NCBI GenBank assembly: GCA_037127315.1
Contig: JBBBDQ010001937.1
Coordinates: forward strand, 670,001 to 734,000
Direction: 5' to 3'
DNA: 64,000 bases
Origin: Ascarosepion bandense
Lineage: Eukaryota > Mollusca > Cephalopoda > Sepiida > Sepiidae
Shown: positions 21,984 through 33,480 of the stretch, piece by piece
Layout of the letters: each line of letters begins with the position of its first letter
How positions within the stretch are numbered: position 1 is the first letter of the stretch
Position numbers and translations under genes: made by a program
The notes under the pieces: generated by a model
Told to the model about the DNA's origin: nothing
Databases searched by the model: none
What the model saw: only the letters and a program-made list of their open reading frames with translations

Positions 21984-22189
21984 AATCAAAGTTAAAAATT
22001 ACCACACGAATAGCAATAACTGGCTTTTTGGAAAAATATATTTGACTCTTTTGTTAACACTTGTAAATAGGTTTTTAATATTTAAAATTTTTTTAAAAGT
22101 TAATTATACTAAATGAATTCTTTCAAAGTTAGAACGTCTTCTTATGTCCTCATTTATGTATTGTAAGATTACGTGGTAACATTCTAATC

Positions 22190-22500
22190 TATCTACATTG
22201 TGGTGAGTGGAATATACGTTCCTGGCGTCGATAGGTCATGAATCTTTAGTGAGCTACCACCTGCCGTATGCGAGCAGATTTTGACGGAGTTGGTTGCATA
22301 CGACGGAGGTGGTTGCATACGACAGCTTCCACTGTCGTTTATATATATATACATATATACATACATAATAAGGAACAAAAACATTGACAACGTTCAAAAC
22401 AATAATTTATAACATTGCACGATATAAAATAGTGATGTGAATATTTAATATAAATTATAGTTTAGTACATGTATAATAATTTGTTACATGTTCTAAACTA
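22190..22500. other. Short duplicated words, no gene
   Basis: GGTTGCATACGACGGAGGT is followed directly by GGTTGCATACGACAG (about 22286-22325). Otherwise AT-rich. Near 22455-22510 TATAATTTATAGTTTAGTACAT-type text forms an imperfect dyad with TACATGTTCTAAACTATAAT. Confidence 0.4.
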
Positions 22501-22680
22501 TAATTTATAATATATATATATGTGTGTGTGAGTGTGTTTAAATATATCTATGTTTGTAGATGTATGTGTCTATATTTATGTATATAGATATATGTACGTA
22601 TATATGAATATATATCTAAATGTATGCATACATATATCTATGCTTATACATATTCATATAGATGTATGTATGTATATAGA

Positions 22681-22729
<49 letters not shown>

Positions 22730-22855
22730 TAATACTTAGTTTTTGGTCCTAATAGGATTACACCAGTACATTATTTATTATTACAGTTATTAAATATCGC
22801 CTGAAGAAACCATCTCTTGGTAGAAACCAAGGTAGCGAAATAACTCGTTTAAAAA

Positions 22856-22913
<58 letters not shown>

Positions 22914-23376
22914 AATATGTAAATAACAAGTAGGAAAAAGTGTCATTAATTTACCATGTTTCACTTTAACAAGAGTCTCCAGATATTTGATATTCTTTAT
23001 TTATTCTATTCATCTTGTCGGATTCCGATCCACATATTCAACTCATATGTAGAGATAAGTGTATGTATGTATGTATATATGTATGTATGTATGCATAAAG
23101 ATATTTATATATATGTGTATGTAGGTATTCATATGTATATATATATATATATGCATATATTTCTGTACATATATAGATATATTTTTGAATATATATATGT
23201 ATATATATATATGTATGCATGTATAAATATGTATATACATATATGTATATATAAATATGTGTATATATTCATATGTATATACAAATATGTATATATGTAT
23301 ATCTATATATAAATAAGTATCTATATATAATGTATATATATTTGTATATACATGTATATATGTGCATATATATGTA

Positions 23377-23417
<41 letters not shown>

Positions 23418-23420
23418 TGA
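22500..23420. repeat. Degenerate (TA/TGTA)n microsatellite field
   Basis: Long stretches of TATATGTATA-type text with pure (TA)n at 22682-22725, 22860-22911 and 23378-23415. Open frames here (rich in Y, I, H, M, V) are translations of this repeat, not genes. A short family H piece (22728-22860) separates two (TA)n runs. Confidence 0.85.
22728..22860 (+). repeat. Family H repeat (unclassified)
   Basis: TTTAATACTTAGTTTTTGGT then CTAATAGGATT, and further ATCGCCTGAAGAAACCATCT and GGTAGCGAAATAACTCGTTT, abutting (TA)n on both sides. Reverse complement pieces occur at 26526-26690 and a partial copy at 45259-45312. No coding content. Confidence 0.5.
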
Positions 23421-24685
23421 AAAAAATTTTCAAAATTCAAAAATGTTGAATGAACATTTGAACATGAAATCCCTAAGAGAGATTTCACGTATCCTCAGCA
23501 ATATATATATATATATATATAATCTGTAAATTTGGATTACATTTGAGGAATAACCATTTTGACATGCGTATTAGAGACATAAGTTGTCAACCATAGTGGA
23601 ATGTGAAAAAAAAAAGTGTGTATGTGTGTGTTTGCGTGCGTGTATTACCAAATTATACAATAAAAGTATTTGAAATCTGGAATTAATTGAACAATTCATT
23701 CGCGAAAACCATTTGTGTTATTTGTTTAATAGGATTTCTTCCATTATTTCCGTAGTCGTAGCCCTAACTTTGAATATACAATTAATCCCACGGTTATATC
23801 ATCGGTTGTGTAGGCTGGAATCGAAGACCAAAGATTACTACAATGGGTGGAGACAATTCCAATCTCACATTTATTCTCATATCCGAGAAATATGCATTCT
23901 CAGCACACGTAAAAACTTTTAAAACAGATCAAACTCAAAGACACCATATCTCAATGAAGAATTATCAGATATTCGGGGTTCATTCATTCAAAGTCGCGAG
24001 TATTAAGAATAGATTTTATTAGCAGGAATCATTCCATCCTTACATCAAAAAAATCCTGGATATTCTTTATAGATAGATGTGTTAACTTATTCCAGCTCCT
24101 TTACTACGATATTCTTGCAAAATTATTCGACAACTCTACGCAAAAATCCAAAATTCCAAGCTAAACCTGAATTCTTTAAGATTCTTTAAGATATGAAGTG
24201 TCTAAATTCTTACAAGAAACCAAAATGTCAACCAAATTTAAAACAATATGGGCAGTTTTAAGAAAATTCTTTTTACAGTTCTTACTTTTTCAATTCTTTC
24301 TCTAATTTTATAGAATTGAAAGGAACTCATGAATGATATCAGACGGAAGATTCTAGTCATCTCCTGAGATGAGAATCAAAGAAAGCATCGGAGGAAAAAG
24401 CGGCAGAATTGAAAGTATTACACTTCACTAATTTCTTTTTTTACAAAACAAGAAAATTTATATTTGATATATTCTTTTCAATTCATAAAAATTTATATTT
24501 TCAATATCTTTTTTACACTATAAGAAAGCGGAGAGACGTAATAAGATTCCAGTCGGGTTAATTAGATTAAATTATCCACAAGTAGACTTGAAAAAAATGT
24601 ATGAATCCATCTCCCCCCACAGGTAAGGGTTAAATAGAAGAATTTATATAGAAAAAATAGTTGTTATTCGCAAAGAATTGTTTAT
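23421..24685. other. No gene or recognised repeat
   Basis: AT-rich. Includes a small (TA)n at 23502-23521 and the dyad-like GAACATTTGAACATG near 23452. A frame at 23713-23922 is open but without a recognised motif. Confidence 0.45.
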
Positions 24686-24689
24686 GTAA

Positions 24690-25440
24690 TAGTAATTTTG
24701 CATATCTCGCTGCCGATCTTGAAAATGACCTCCAGTTCGTGGCGGACTGGGGTAAGAAATGGTTCGTAAATTTTAATGCTACCAAAACGAAACTACTATT
24801 TATTAACCATCGCAGACAATCGCTCCTACTCCCCACTACCATGGATCAGGCTAGCCTCCCTGAAAGCAAAGCACAGTGCCTCAACGGTTTAACTCTCACA
24901 ACAGTCCTGAAGTGGAATGACTATATTGAATCTATAACTAAAAGTGCTGCTAAGAAATTCGCTTCTTTGTTTAGGGCCAGGAGTTTTTCCCATCTGAAAC
25001 TATCCTGCACATATATAAATCTACTATCCGCCTGTTCATTGAATAATGCTGCCATATCTGGTCTAGTGATCCTGCTATCCACCTAGAGGTCCTTGAAAAA
25101 ATCCAACGGAGAATCTGTAATGTGATCGATCCGAACTTGGCAGCTCAGATACAGTCACTTTCTCACCGGCGCAATGTAGCTTCTTTGTGTCTCTTCTACA
25201 AATACTTTCACGGCTTCTGCTCTAATTAACTTACCTCTCTAGTGCCCCCCTGTATATGAATTTACTCTAGCCATAAGATTAGCAACTAGATCCCACCCTT
25301 TTTCTGTGAAACCAATAAAATGTAAACGCAAATTCTACTCTAACAGCTTCTTTTCTCACACTTTCTGTCTTTGGAATTCCCTTCCGTTTACTTGCTTCTC
25401 CGACAGCTACAATCTCCAAGAATTTAAATGATCTCCGAGA
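24690..25440 (+). pseudogene. LINE-A RT palm/thumb fragment
   Basis: Encodes YLAADLENDLQFVADWGKKW then FVNFNATKTKLLFINHRR, the region after the RT catalytic motif where Jockey/CR1-like LINEs have W...W.VNFN..KTK. Then KIQRRICNVI, LSHRRNVASLCLFYKYFHGF and FSHFLSLEFPS follow through frameshifts. It extends further 5' than any other copy here but lacks the YADD-type catalytic motif and the 3' tail. Confidence 0.85.
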
Positions 25441-25925
25441 CTGCCGCTTTATCCTCCGATGCTTCCTTTGCTTCTCAGCTCTGGATATCACGAGAATCTT
25501 CCTGAATCTTCCTGCCCTTTCATGAATTGGCGCTTCTTTAAAACGGCATTTCAGTAACCTTTGTTCTGCTCGTAACTTTCTTTTCTGGACTTGTCAGTTT
25601 GGTCGCTTTTCCTCCTTTTTTCTCTTTCTTCTCCATTACGGGTCCAAACCATTTGAAGCAAACGTCGTGTATTATTCTACAAAAAGAACTGATCTCTTGC
25701 ACTATGGGACCCTTAAGATTGATATTAAGGATAAAAGAAAGCTATTTATCAAGGTTTGTCCACATAGCCATCTGGATTCTTGGTTTACTTAGGATTTCTC
25801 CAGGGTACGGTCGCTCAACGATGGAATCCTGAACGCTGTGGGTATAGTCCAGGTTCATAATCCCATAACTCGATTTATATTCTCCAGTAGGAGAATTACG
25901 CTGTTTGCACCAGCGTCCCTTATGG
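25441..25925. other. No gene or recognised repeat
   Basis: A 77-aa frame (25599-25832) is open but has no recognised motif. CTGAATCTTCCTG is tandemly repeated at about 25490-25515. Confidence 0.4.
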
Positions 25926-25926
25926 A

Positions 25927-26232
25927 TACGTGTTGTGGTGCAGTGGATATCGGCTCGGAACGAGAAATCGGTGGAGCCGAGTTCGATTTCCAGCTGAATT
26001 CATTGCATTCACTTACGCGCAAACACCCTTGGGAGAGGTATCAATCCGTCTAATCCTTCCAGTTATGGGTTAAATAACAGGACAGTCTGGTTTCTATAGC
26101 CTTGGTCGGCAACCAGTCTACCGCAGAAAGCAATGGCAACCTACTGCGAGATAATGTTCTGCCCAGTCAGTCATGTCTCTCTCGAGACATGATCGCCCAA
26201 GCGTGTATCACGTATGGCACTTAACTGACTGA
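25927..26232 (+). repeat. SINE-A copy, full length
   Basis: ACGTGTTGTGGTGCAGTGGA, GGCTCGGAACGAGAAATCGG and GAGTTCGATTTCC mark the tRNA-like head. The body includes AACCAGTCTACCGCAGAAAG and ends GGCACTTAACTGACTGA. The closest copy in this window to the apparent consensus. Confidence 0.9.
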
Positions 26233-26276
26233 ACCCGCGTAAACCATTAAATCGTTAATTTATAAATATACATAGT

Positions 26277-26277
26277 A

Positions 26278-26309
<32 letters not shown>

Positions 26310-26682
26310 GTTACTAAATGAAATATCCGAAATAATGTTTGGGTGTACACACATTAAAAAATATATTTTAGGTTCATGCGTCTCTTTTTTATACTTCCGG
26401 TTATGCGTTCTACAAGTTCCTGTTGGAGAATTCACGTTGATATAAAATACCTGAAATAGCCTAATGGTTGAAACCAAGTTTAGGTAAGCAGCTGAATTCA
26501 GAATATATATATATATATATATTGCAAATCGCCTGAAGACACCACTCATCGTAGAAGCCTAGGTCGCGTAATAGCTCGTTTACAAATGGAAAATATACAA
26601 AAGTTCTACAATATGATTGTACTAAACCTTTTTTCATACAGTTGTGCACAGGTCAAATTTTATTAGGACTCAAAATTAAGTA

Positions 26683-26718
<36 letters not shown>

Positions 26719-26762
26719 TACTATATATATATATATATTAATTACTATATATATATATATAA
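26277..26762 (-). repeat. Microsatellites and reversed family H
   Basis: (CA)n at 26277-26301 and (TA)n at 26504-26521 and 26692-26762 (with ATTAATTACT interruptions). Between them 26526-26690 holds ATCGCCTGAAGACACCACTC, GGTCGCGTAATAGCTCGTTT and, reversed, ATTTTGAGTCCTAATA, matching family H. Confidence 0.6.
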
Positions 26763-27950
26763 GCCAATTTAACTGTAAAATTATATGATCTTATTATATG
26801 CATGAATTTCAAACGTCTATTCGTGTATATAAACTTAAATCTATGCAACCGTTTTGGATCAATTTGGAACACATTCATTTCCATCTGTCGATATATATCT
26901 CCTTGATTTTATTTCCATCTGTCATTCTGAGTTTTCTTTTCATGAGAGCAAAAATGCGCCTGAAATTATGGGTAATTTTGCATCCCAGTAATGATCATTA
27001 CTGAGAAACGTCGCGCCAAATGAAACCGTTTGTTTCCGTGTTCAAATGATTCTTTTCAGTCAGAGAAAATATTTAAACCACCGCGAAGTTATCACTAAGG
27101 ATAGAGCAGTTAATATCTATTTAAAAAAAGGAGGTTTATCGTGGTTTTGAAATGGTAGGACTCGTCTGTCGATTATTTTAATAACATTTTAATCTGAAAA
27201 GAAAAGAGAAGCAACTTATCAAGAATAAGAAAAAGATATCTAAAAAGAATTCAAGAATGATAGCTTTGAGACGAAGATTTCTTTTATTGACAGTTGGCTG
27301 TCATGAGTAATCACAGCGAGAGCAAAAGGTATTGTTCTGTTTTTTCAACTCATATTCTCATTCACAAAACAGAAAGCTTAATAAGAAATCTCACACGACG
27401 AAAACGTTTGTTAAATTAACGCGAGATCTGACATTTTCCTGTTTTTGTATTCACAAAAAAAAAGAAAAAGAAAAAAGGCATCATTAAACATGCACGCTTT
27501 GCATTGCATCAGAATACAGCAAAATGCTAATCGATGGCGTGATCAATAAATTGATTGATCAATATATTTGTACCTGAATGAACCTAACAGATTATTCATC
27601 ATTTTATTATTTTTATGTTCGTTCTGCATTCTATATCTTAAGTAACTGAGAAGAGGGTGCGTAACATTCTGGATGGTTATTTACTGAACAAAACATTTAC
27701 AAACGTTAACTGAAATAAAAGATGAAATTTAAAAAAGGCATTATGTCTCTTAGCTGGTTTATATTCAATAAGTCAGGCCTTTGTTCAGCTAATGTTTCCG
27801 TTGCTAAATTTTGCAGTGTTTCTGAGAGACATGCATTTTATCGGTCTGTAGGTCTGTCAGTCAATCTGAAGTCTCCAACGTTAAATATACAAGCATGAGC
27901 AGAAAATTCTATCAGGTAGATTTGCTTTAATAACGAGTTGTCTTCCACCT
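26763..27950. other. No gene or recognised repeat
   Basis: AT-rich. A 68-aa frame (26798-27004) is open without a recognised motif. No family shared with the rest of the window. Confidence 0.45.
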
Positions 27951-27954
27951 TTTT

Positions 27955-27956
27955 TA

Positions 27957-28021
<65 letters not shown>

Positions 28022-28032
28022 CAATCTGTTCA

Positions 28033-28073
<41 letters not shown>

Positions 28074-28108
28074 CAGTCTTTTCATATCTATCTATCTCAG
28101 TCTTTTCA

Positions 28109-28162
<54 letters not shown>

Positions 28163-28314
28163 AATCTCTGTTTATATCTATCGATCTATCTATCTATCTA
28201 TTTTTATCTCTGTGTATATCTATCTATCGATCTATCTATCTATTTTAATCTCTGTGTATATCTATCTATCTATCTATTTTAATCTATCTATCTATCTATC
28301 TATCTCAGTCTCTT

Positions 28315-28371
<57 letters not shown>

Positions 28372-28413
28372 AATCTCTGTTTATATCTATCGATCTATCT
28401 ATCTCAGTCCCTT

Positions 28414-28455
<42 letters not shown>

Positions 28456-28500
28456 TTTAATCTCTGCCTCTATCTATCTATCTATTTTAATCTATGTCTA

Positions 28501-28549
<49 letters not shown>

Positions 28550-28578
28550 CAATCTGTTCATATCTATCTATTTTAATC

Positions 28579-28620
<42 letters not shown>

Positions 28621-28665
28621 ATTTTTTCATTTCTGTTCGTCACCTCATATGTCTCTGTCATTTCA

Positions 28666-28727
<62 letters not shown>

Positions 28728-28830
28728 AATCTCTGTCTATATCTATCTATCTTCCTATCATTTTCTTTCATTTCTGTTTGTCACTTCATACCTCTGTCAC
28801 TTCATATCTATCCGAGTCGAGTCATTCGTT
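27955..28830. repeat. Compound (TATC)n microsatellite, ~0.85 kb
   Basis: Long TATC runs separated by short recurrent interruptions such as TCAATCTGTTCATA, TTTTAATCTCTG and CAGTCTTTTCATA. The interruptions themselves recur, showing the array grew by duplicating blocks larger than four bases. Frames reading SIYLSIYL here are spurious. Confidence 0.95.
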
Positions 28831-29100
28831 GATTTGGTCCCCTATATCTATAGCACATTATGGACATAATTTTCGCTAGAAAACAACACTGCAATAATGT
28901 CAGTTATATACCACAACACAATATTCGATAATTTCATTGTTCCAAAAATGACATCTGCTTGAGGAGCCAGGAGCTTCTGAATTTATTAATCTCAAAAGAT
29001 TTCCGTTTTTACATTGCACAATGTCTCTGTAGACGTGTTCTTGGGAAGCACACCTATTCCTCGGATAATGAAATCTCCCTCCTTAATAAGAGTTAACAGG
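28831..29100. other. No gene or recognised repeat
   Basis: Ordinary AT-rich sequence between the TATC array and family L. Confidence 0.4.
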
Positions 29101-29345
29101 AAGTTCTTGAGAAGTTATTTGGAAGTTCATAGTTGGTCTAAGGCAGTTGATATTAGTTGGCAGTTAGCCGAGTACTAAGGAGTCAGCTTACAGTGGAAGA
29201 TTACAAAGTTCCTAACATTTTGGGTGCGTTAAGACGATTAGCAACCAACATAGGCCTGATTATAACCTTCAGTGCTAAAATTACTCCACAACAGGACGAT
29301 AATATGGCAGGCAGATCCAGACGTAAGCATTTCTTACATTTGAAT
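29100..29345 (+). repeat. Family L repeat, possibly LTR-derived
   Basis: GGCAGTTAGCCGAGTACTAA, AAAGTTCCTAACATTTTGGG and CCTTCAGTGCTAAAATTACTCC parallel the copies near 59424 and 59880. A 67-aa frame (29157-29360) is open, but the other copies are not open, so I do not call a gene. LTR origin is a guess from the ordered layout. Confidence 0.35.
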
Positions 29346-29460
29346 AGAAACAATCTATAATGTTTAATTAGCTTCGTATTTGGCAGCAATTAAACGTTTT
29401 CTCAAATTTAAAAAACCTGATGGCCCCTTGTCAGTTGGTGCTTTAGGGGACTATTCTCAT

Positions 29461-30000
29461 TTCATTTAATCATTTCACCCCGAGCAAGGCGGAAATGCCA
29501 CTGATGTGCAGGGGGTTGTATAAATGTAAAAAGATTAATTAGAAAAGAGTGAGGAGTACAAACTAGTTAGAAAGGAACAATAGAAAGCAGGTGCGATGAC
29601 AGATACATAGGTGGGGAGAAAGGGAAGGTTATACAGGGGTGGGGAGAGAGCTAGAGTCCAGTGGCTAGTAGATGAGTATTGACTTTGCATTTAAATTTCT
29701 GGAGGTTGTAGCCGTCAGGAAAGCAAGAATACGGGAGCGAGTTCCACAGGCGGGAAGTGCGAGAGAAGAAGCTGCAGGAGTAGAATTGTCGCCTGCATTT
29801 GGCTAACCTGACTGTAAATGGGTGGGACCCAGTTGCCAGTCTGGTTGTACGAGTAAACACCTGTTGAGGAGGCATCAGTGACTTAAGCTCGTCCGAGCAG
29901 AAGCCATGAAAGTATTTATAGAACAGACAAAGGGAGGCCACATTTCGACGATGGGGAAGTGGCTGCAGTCGAGTCGCCAGTTCTGACAGTAATTGAAAGC
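29461..30000 (-). pseudogene. LINE-A RT C-terminus with 3' tail
   Basis: Minus-strand frame 29651-30010 reads LSELATRLQPLPHRRNVASL, FYKYFHGFCSDELKSLMPPQ, FFSRTSRLWNSLPYSCFPDG and ends near KFKCKVNTHL. The 3' tail TTTCACCCCGAGCAAGGCGG (29469, reversed) lies to the left. Upstream RT is missing. Nearly intact over its length, so one of the younger copies. Confidence 0.9.
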
Positions 30001-30134
30001 CAATGGCCAAAAATTACGATGAAACTTCTGGCTAAATTACTAAAATCGTTTTTAAAGAAGAAAAATTTCTAATTTTTTTTCCATCGGCAAAGATCATTCG
30101 AGGAAATCTCTTTTAGTGTCGCTAATATTTATAT

Positions 30135-30433
30135 GGTGTGTTGTGGAGTAATGGATATTGGCTTAGAATAAGAAGTTGCAGATCCAATTTCGATTTCCAG
30201 TCGAATTCGGATCATTCACTTACACACAAATACCTTTTGGGGAAGGCATTAATCCACTTCTTTTCTCTTTAGCTATGGGTTAAATAACAGGTCAGATTGG
30301 ATTTTATAGCCTTGCTTTGATAACCAGTCTACTGGCATATAGCGTCCTACTGCGATTAAAAATATTCTGCCTAGCTAGTCATGTCTCTTTCGAGTCATGT
30401 ATCACGTATGGGAATTAACTGACTAGCTGACTG
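30135..30433 (+). repeat. SINE-A copy, diverged
   Basis: GGTGTGTTGTGGAGTAATGG head, TTTCGATTTCCAGTCG for the B-box region, AATAACAGGTCAG body, and ATGTATCACGTATGGGAATT end. The CATGTCTC dyad is partly lost. Confidence 0.8.
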
Positions 30434-31190
30434 GAAGACCGGCGCCATTACACAATTTTCAATTTTCTTTCAGACAGACAAAGAATTTAAAATTGTCGGG
30501 CGTTATCATCTGTGGTGATACCGAGCAAAAGCGATGCACCGGATGTTTGCGCTTTCACGACCAAAAAGCAAATGACCAAAAGTCGTCGCTGCGCCGCCGG
30601 CTCCGCGCAGATGTTCCGATTGAAAACTAAAAATTAATTAAATATTAAATTTCCAGTTCGCGAGGCTACGCGAATTTTATTTATCAGACAATGTAAAGCC
30701 CAGAACCAAATACAAGTGTGAAATCCCAAATGAGCTGCTGTGATCCAAAAAGAAGATATAAAAAGCGGATACAGAAAGCATTCGACAGGCAGACCGACTC
30801 GAGGAGAAGAGAGTAATTAGTATCTCCCTTGACCAAGTCAAGTGGCTTACTATGCTCGCCTCCCTTACCTCTTTCCTTCTTCCCTGCCTCAAAAACTACT
30901 TACTGATCTAAGGAGCGAATACATCAAAGACATTCCTTACTTACACGATCCCAAATTCCTACAACAAGGCCGAATTCCGTTAATCTGCAACAGTATACAA
31001 CTACCGTTCACTAGAACGGACTCTCCACTACTAACAGAAAAGAATAGATTATTACCTCTATACATCTTTATAACTGAACAATCGATGAGAAACCTCCTGA
31101 TTTCCTGATATATAAATGAAACAGTCTAGAAACCCAAATAAATGTTTAGTTCCCACATCTCACACAGAAAAAAAAACAAAAAACAAACAA
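30434..31190. other. Unclassified segment with a TATA-like box
   Basis: Unusually GC-rich for the window near 30500-30680 (GCTGCGCCGCCGGCTCCGCG). A TATAAAAAG box lies at about 30757, AATAAATG near 31138 and an A-rich run at 31168. The arrangement resembles a short transcription unit or an LTR; no repeat partner is certain, though CAGACCGACTCG after the TATA box recalls the insert at 50796-51057. Confidence 0.35.
30842..31108 (+). CDS. Uncharacterised 88-aa open frame
   Basis: Lies about 80 bp downstream of a TATAAAAAG box and is followed by AATAAA-like and A-rich sequence. The product has no recognised motif (IPYLHDPKFLQQGRIPLICN near the middle), no clear signal peptide and no membrane segment. 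A chance frame is the default explanation; the flanking promoter-like and polyadenylation-like words are the only reason to list it. The start is not supported by conservation. Confidence 0.2.
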   Translation: MAYYARLPYLFPSSLPQKLLTDLRSEYIKDIPYLHDPKFLQQGRIPLICNSIQLPFTRTDSPLLTEKNRLLPLYIFITEQSMRNLLIS

Positions 31191-31192
31191 AC

Positions 31193-31232
31193 ATTGGGAG
31201 CTTAAGACCTGGTGTGGTCTTAAGCTCCCAAT
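31193..31232. repeat. Perfect 17-bp-arm hairpin
   Basis: ATTGGGAGCTTAAGACC (31193-31209), 6-bp loop, and the exact reverse complement at 31216-31232. It sits between an A-rich run and the start of an RTE-like LINE fragment. Confidence 0.92.
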
Positions 31233-31261
31233 ATTTCTTTTGTTGTGAAATGAAAACACCG

Positions 31262-31945
31262 CTTCCCGTACGATCATAGAAGATAAGAAGAGCAACCGAA
31301 AATGCCAAATACAGGTGGGGGTAACCCGAATTAAGCAAGTAGAAAAATTTAAATACCTAGGAAGTGTTCTGACAGGAGATGGAAAGTGCGACACAGAAAT
31401 GAGAAGGCAAATTGGCATAGCAAAGTACGCGTTCAAGAAGCTGAGTAAAGTATTAAGAAACAGGAAAATTTCACTAAAAACAAAGAAGAGAGTTGTATAT
31501 TGCTATGTGATGTCAGTTCTTCAATATGAGCGTGAATGCTGGACAATATTATCGAGGATGAGGAAAAAACATGAAGCAGCGGAAATGTGGTTCTACAAAA
31601 GGATGCTGCGGATATCATTGACCGAGCATGTGAGCAATGATGAGGTTTTGGAAAGAATGGCAACAAAAAGAAAATTAATACTGAGCATCAGGAAGAGACA
31701 ACTGAAGTTCCTGGGACATGCAATGAGGAAAGAGGGCTTGGAAAACCTGATACTAACAGGCCAGATAGAAGGAAAAAGAGACAGAGGAAAGCAGCAGATA
31801 ACATATTTGAAGGACCTGAGCAGGTGAATTACGGAACGAGGGTTGCGAGGTGTAACAGGAGAAAGCGTGCTAAGAGCCACCAGGGATAGGGAGATGTGGA
31901 GAGCCATGGTCACCTACGTCCTGAAGGGACAGGGCACATAGAAGA
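31262..31945 (+). pseudogene. RTE-like LINE, RT C-terminal third
   Basis: Frame 31315-31827 (170 aa) contains KFKYLGSVLTGDGKCDTEMR, SKVLRNRKISLKTKKRVVYC, SVLQYERECWTI, RMLRISLTEHVSNDEVLERM, then RKRQLKFLGHAMRKEGLENL. The final part continues past a stop to GGGACAGGGCACATAGAAG and an A-rich tail. This is the thumb/C-terminal region of RTE-like non-LTR reverse transcriptases; catalytic motifs and endonuclease are missing. It is the best preserved member here and the reference for the fragments at 2423, 6005 and 60800. Confidence 0.9.
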
Positions 31946-31995
31946 AAAAGAAAAAAGCTTGGTCAGTAGCCAGATGGTTAACTACTTAGGTATAC

Positions 31996-32200
31996 CAGCT
32001 GCTGTAAGCTTGGTCATGCGTTTGATTTAATAGATACTGGCTCGGAACTCTTAACTGAAGAGTCGAATTCTAATTCCATTTAGCTTCTGTTTAGTCACTT
32101 CAGCGCAGATACCCACATTTCTCCCCCAGCTATAGGTTAATTAGTAAGACTTGTTTTACTTAACCAGTATAATCCGCAATAACAAATTTCTCACACTTTA
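31996..32200 (+). repeat. Degenerate SINE-A relative
   Basis: GGTCATGCGTTTGATTTAAT, GGCTCGGAACTC and GAGTCGAATTC keep the order of the SINE-A head. CACTTCAGCGCAGATACCC matches CACTTACGCGCAAATACCC. The 3' half is barely recognisable. Confidence 0.5.
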
Positions 32201-32274
32201 AAAATATTTTTGACTCTAAATGACCTGCATATTGTTGATAAGTCGTATTAAAAATCAATAAAACAATAAGTAAT

Positions 32275-32690
32275 TTTTAATAATTTCATCTCAACCAAGG
32301 CAATAAAGCTACTAAGACGCCACAGAAATTACTGAATATTACAGAATTAAGAAAACAGAAGATAACGATCGTCATGGCGCATAAATTGTTGAAGATCAAA
32401 CTTGCCTGAAAAGCAAGAAACTGGAAGAGAGATCCACAAGCATAAAGTATGAAAAAAGGAACGCTTCGCATAGAACTTACGGTGACATCACGCTATTTCA
32501 ACTGTAAAATTATGAGACCTAACCGCCAATCTAGCACTGCGCTTAAATTCATAGAGACTACGCAACATAGAGGAGAGTTTATTGGAACAATTACCGTGAG
32601 TGTATTTATCGAAAAAGCATAGGGTACATAAGTTATGGTGTTGGAAAAGTGATTAAATCCGAGATACCGCCTCAGGAACGAATCACCCCA
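32275..32690 (-). pseudogene. Old LINE-A relative
   Basis: Left edge TAATTTCATCTCAACCAAGG corresponds to the LINE-A tail TCATTTCACCCCGAGCAAGG on the minus strand. GAAAAGCAAGAAACTGGAAG and GAGACCTAACCGCCAATC correspond to the SFLAFP and TRLATGSH regions. Many stops. Similar age to the fragment at 61770-62330. Confidence 0.6.
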
Positions 32691-32984
32691 TGTGTGTCAG
32701 CGATTGTGTTGCTTTGATTAAAGGGAAATGGTTAAAAAAAAAACGCTTTCAGCCAATCTATTAGCCATTTTCAAGAGGTTCGTTGTTATTCTTTTTCTGT
32801 GTTTGTGCTTTAACCTGTAATTTGTAGAAGTGACAGACATATTAAGCTTTGCGTAATAATTTTTGTTTGTGATTTTGTTGTAGAGCAACTAACACCCCTC
32901 TGGCGCTTTCAATGATATAATGCTCTGTGGACCGAAGTTGGTATAAAAATAGAGACTATTTGCAGTCTTGGGTATTCGAAGTCT

Positions 32985-33480
32985 CATTGACATTTTGATG
33001 AGATCGATTGCGGGCGTCAGTCGTCCACTTTGTCGCAGAGAGCCTTCGGGCGGAGAGGAACCTAGCCGAGGTTTTGCCAAAGGGTAGATTCTCGTCTGGA
33101 GAAAAACAGAGGAATTTTTGTCCGAGCTAATGGCCCCGGTGTTCTCACTTAAATAGCCTTGTGCGATATCTTCCTCGGGCATCTGCCCATAAGGGGAAAC
33201 GGTTGATATTTTCGGAGTATCATTGACATTCTGAGGGAATTGACTGCGTGCGTCGGTCGTTTACTTTATCTGACTCTCTGCCTTCGGGCGAAGAGTCACC
33301 CAGACGAGGCTCCGGCGAAGGGTAGTGTCTCGTGTGAGGAAAAGCAGACAAGAATTTTTGTCCGACCTTAAGGGGTTGGTGTCCCACTTACATGACCTTG
33401 TGTCGCATCTATCTTGGGTATCTGCTCAAGTAGGAAGGTGCTTGATACCTTCGGAGTGTTATTAATGAGTAGTATCGGAT
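32985..33480 (-). repeat. Family D tandem (two 236-bp units and start of a third)
   Basis: CATTGACATT recurs at 32985 and 33221 (236 bp). Both units carry a CCTTCGGGCG(G/A)AGAG block and an AATTTTTGTCCGA block; a third start lies near 33455. The reverse complement of 33240-33340 matches 7290-7350. No coding content. Confidence 0.65.

Noticed and set aside
25927..26000. Possible tRNA gene from the A- and B-box-like words
   Set aside because: No cloverleaf could be drawn and the segment continues into the SINE-A body found in many copies, so it is a SINE head.
27938..28832. Frames reading SIYLSIYL, which could look like a repetitive membrane protein
   Set aside because: Translation of (TATC)n; all three frames are open and length follows the microsatellite.
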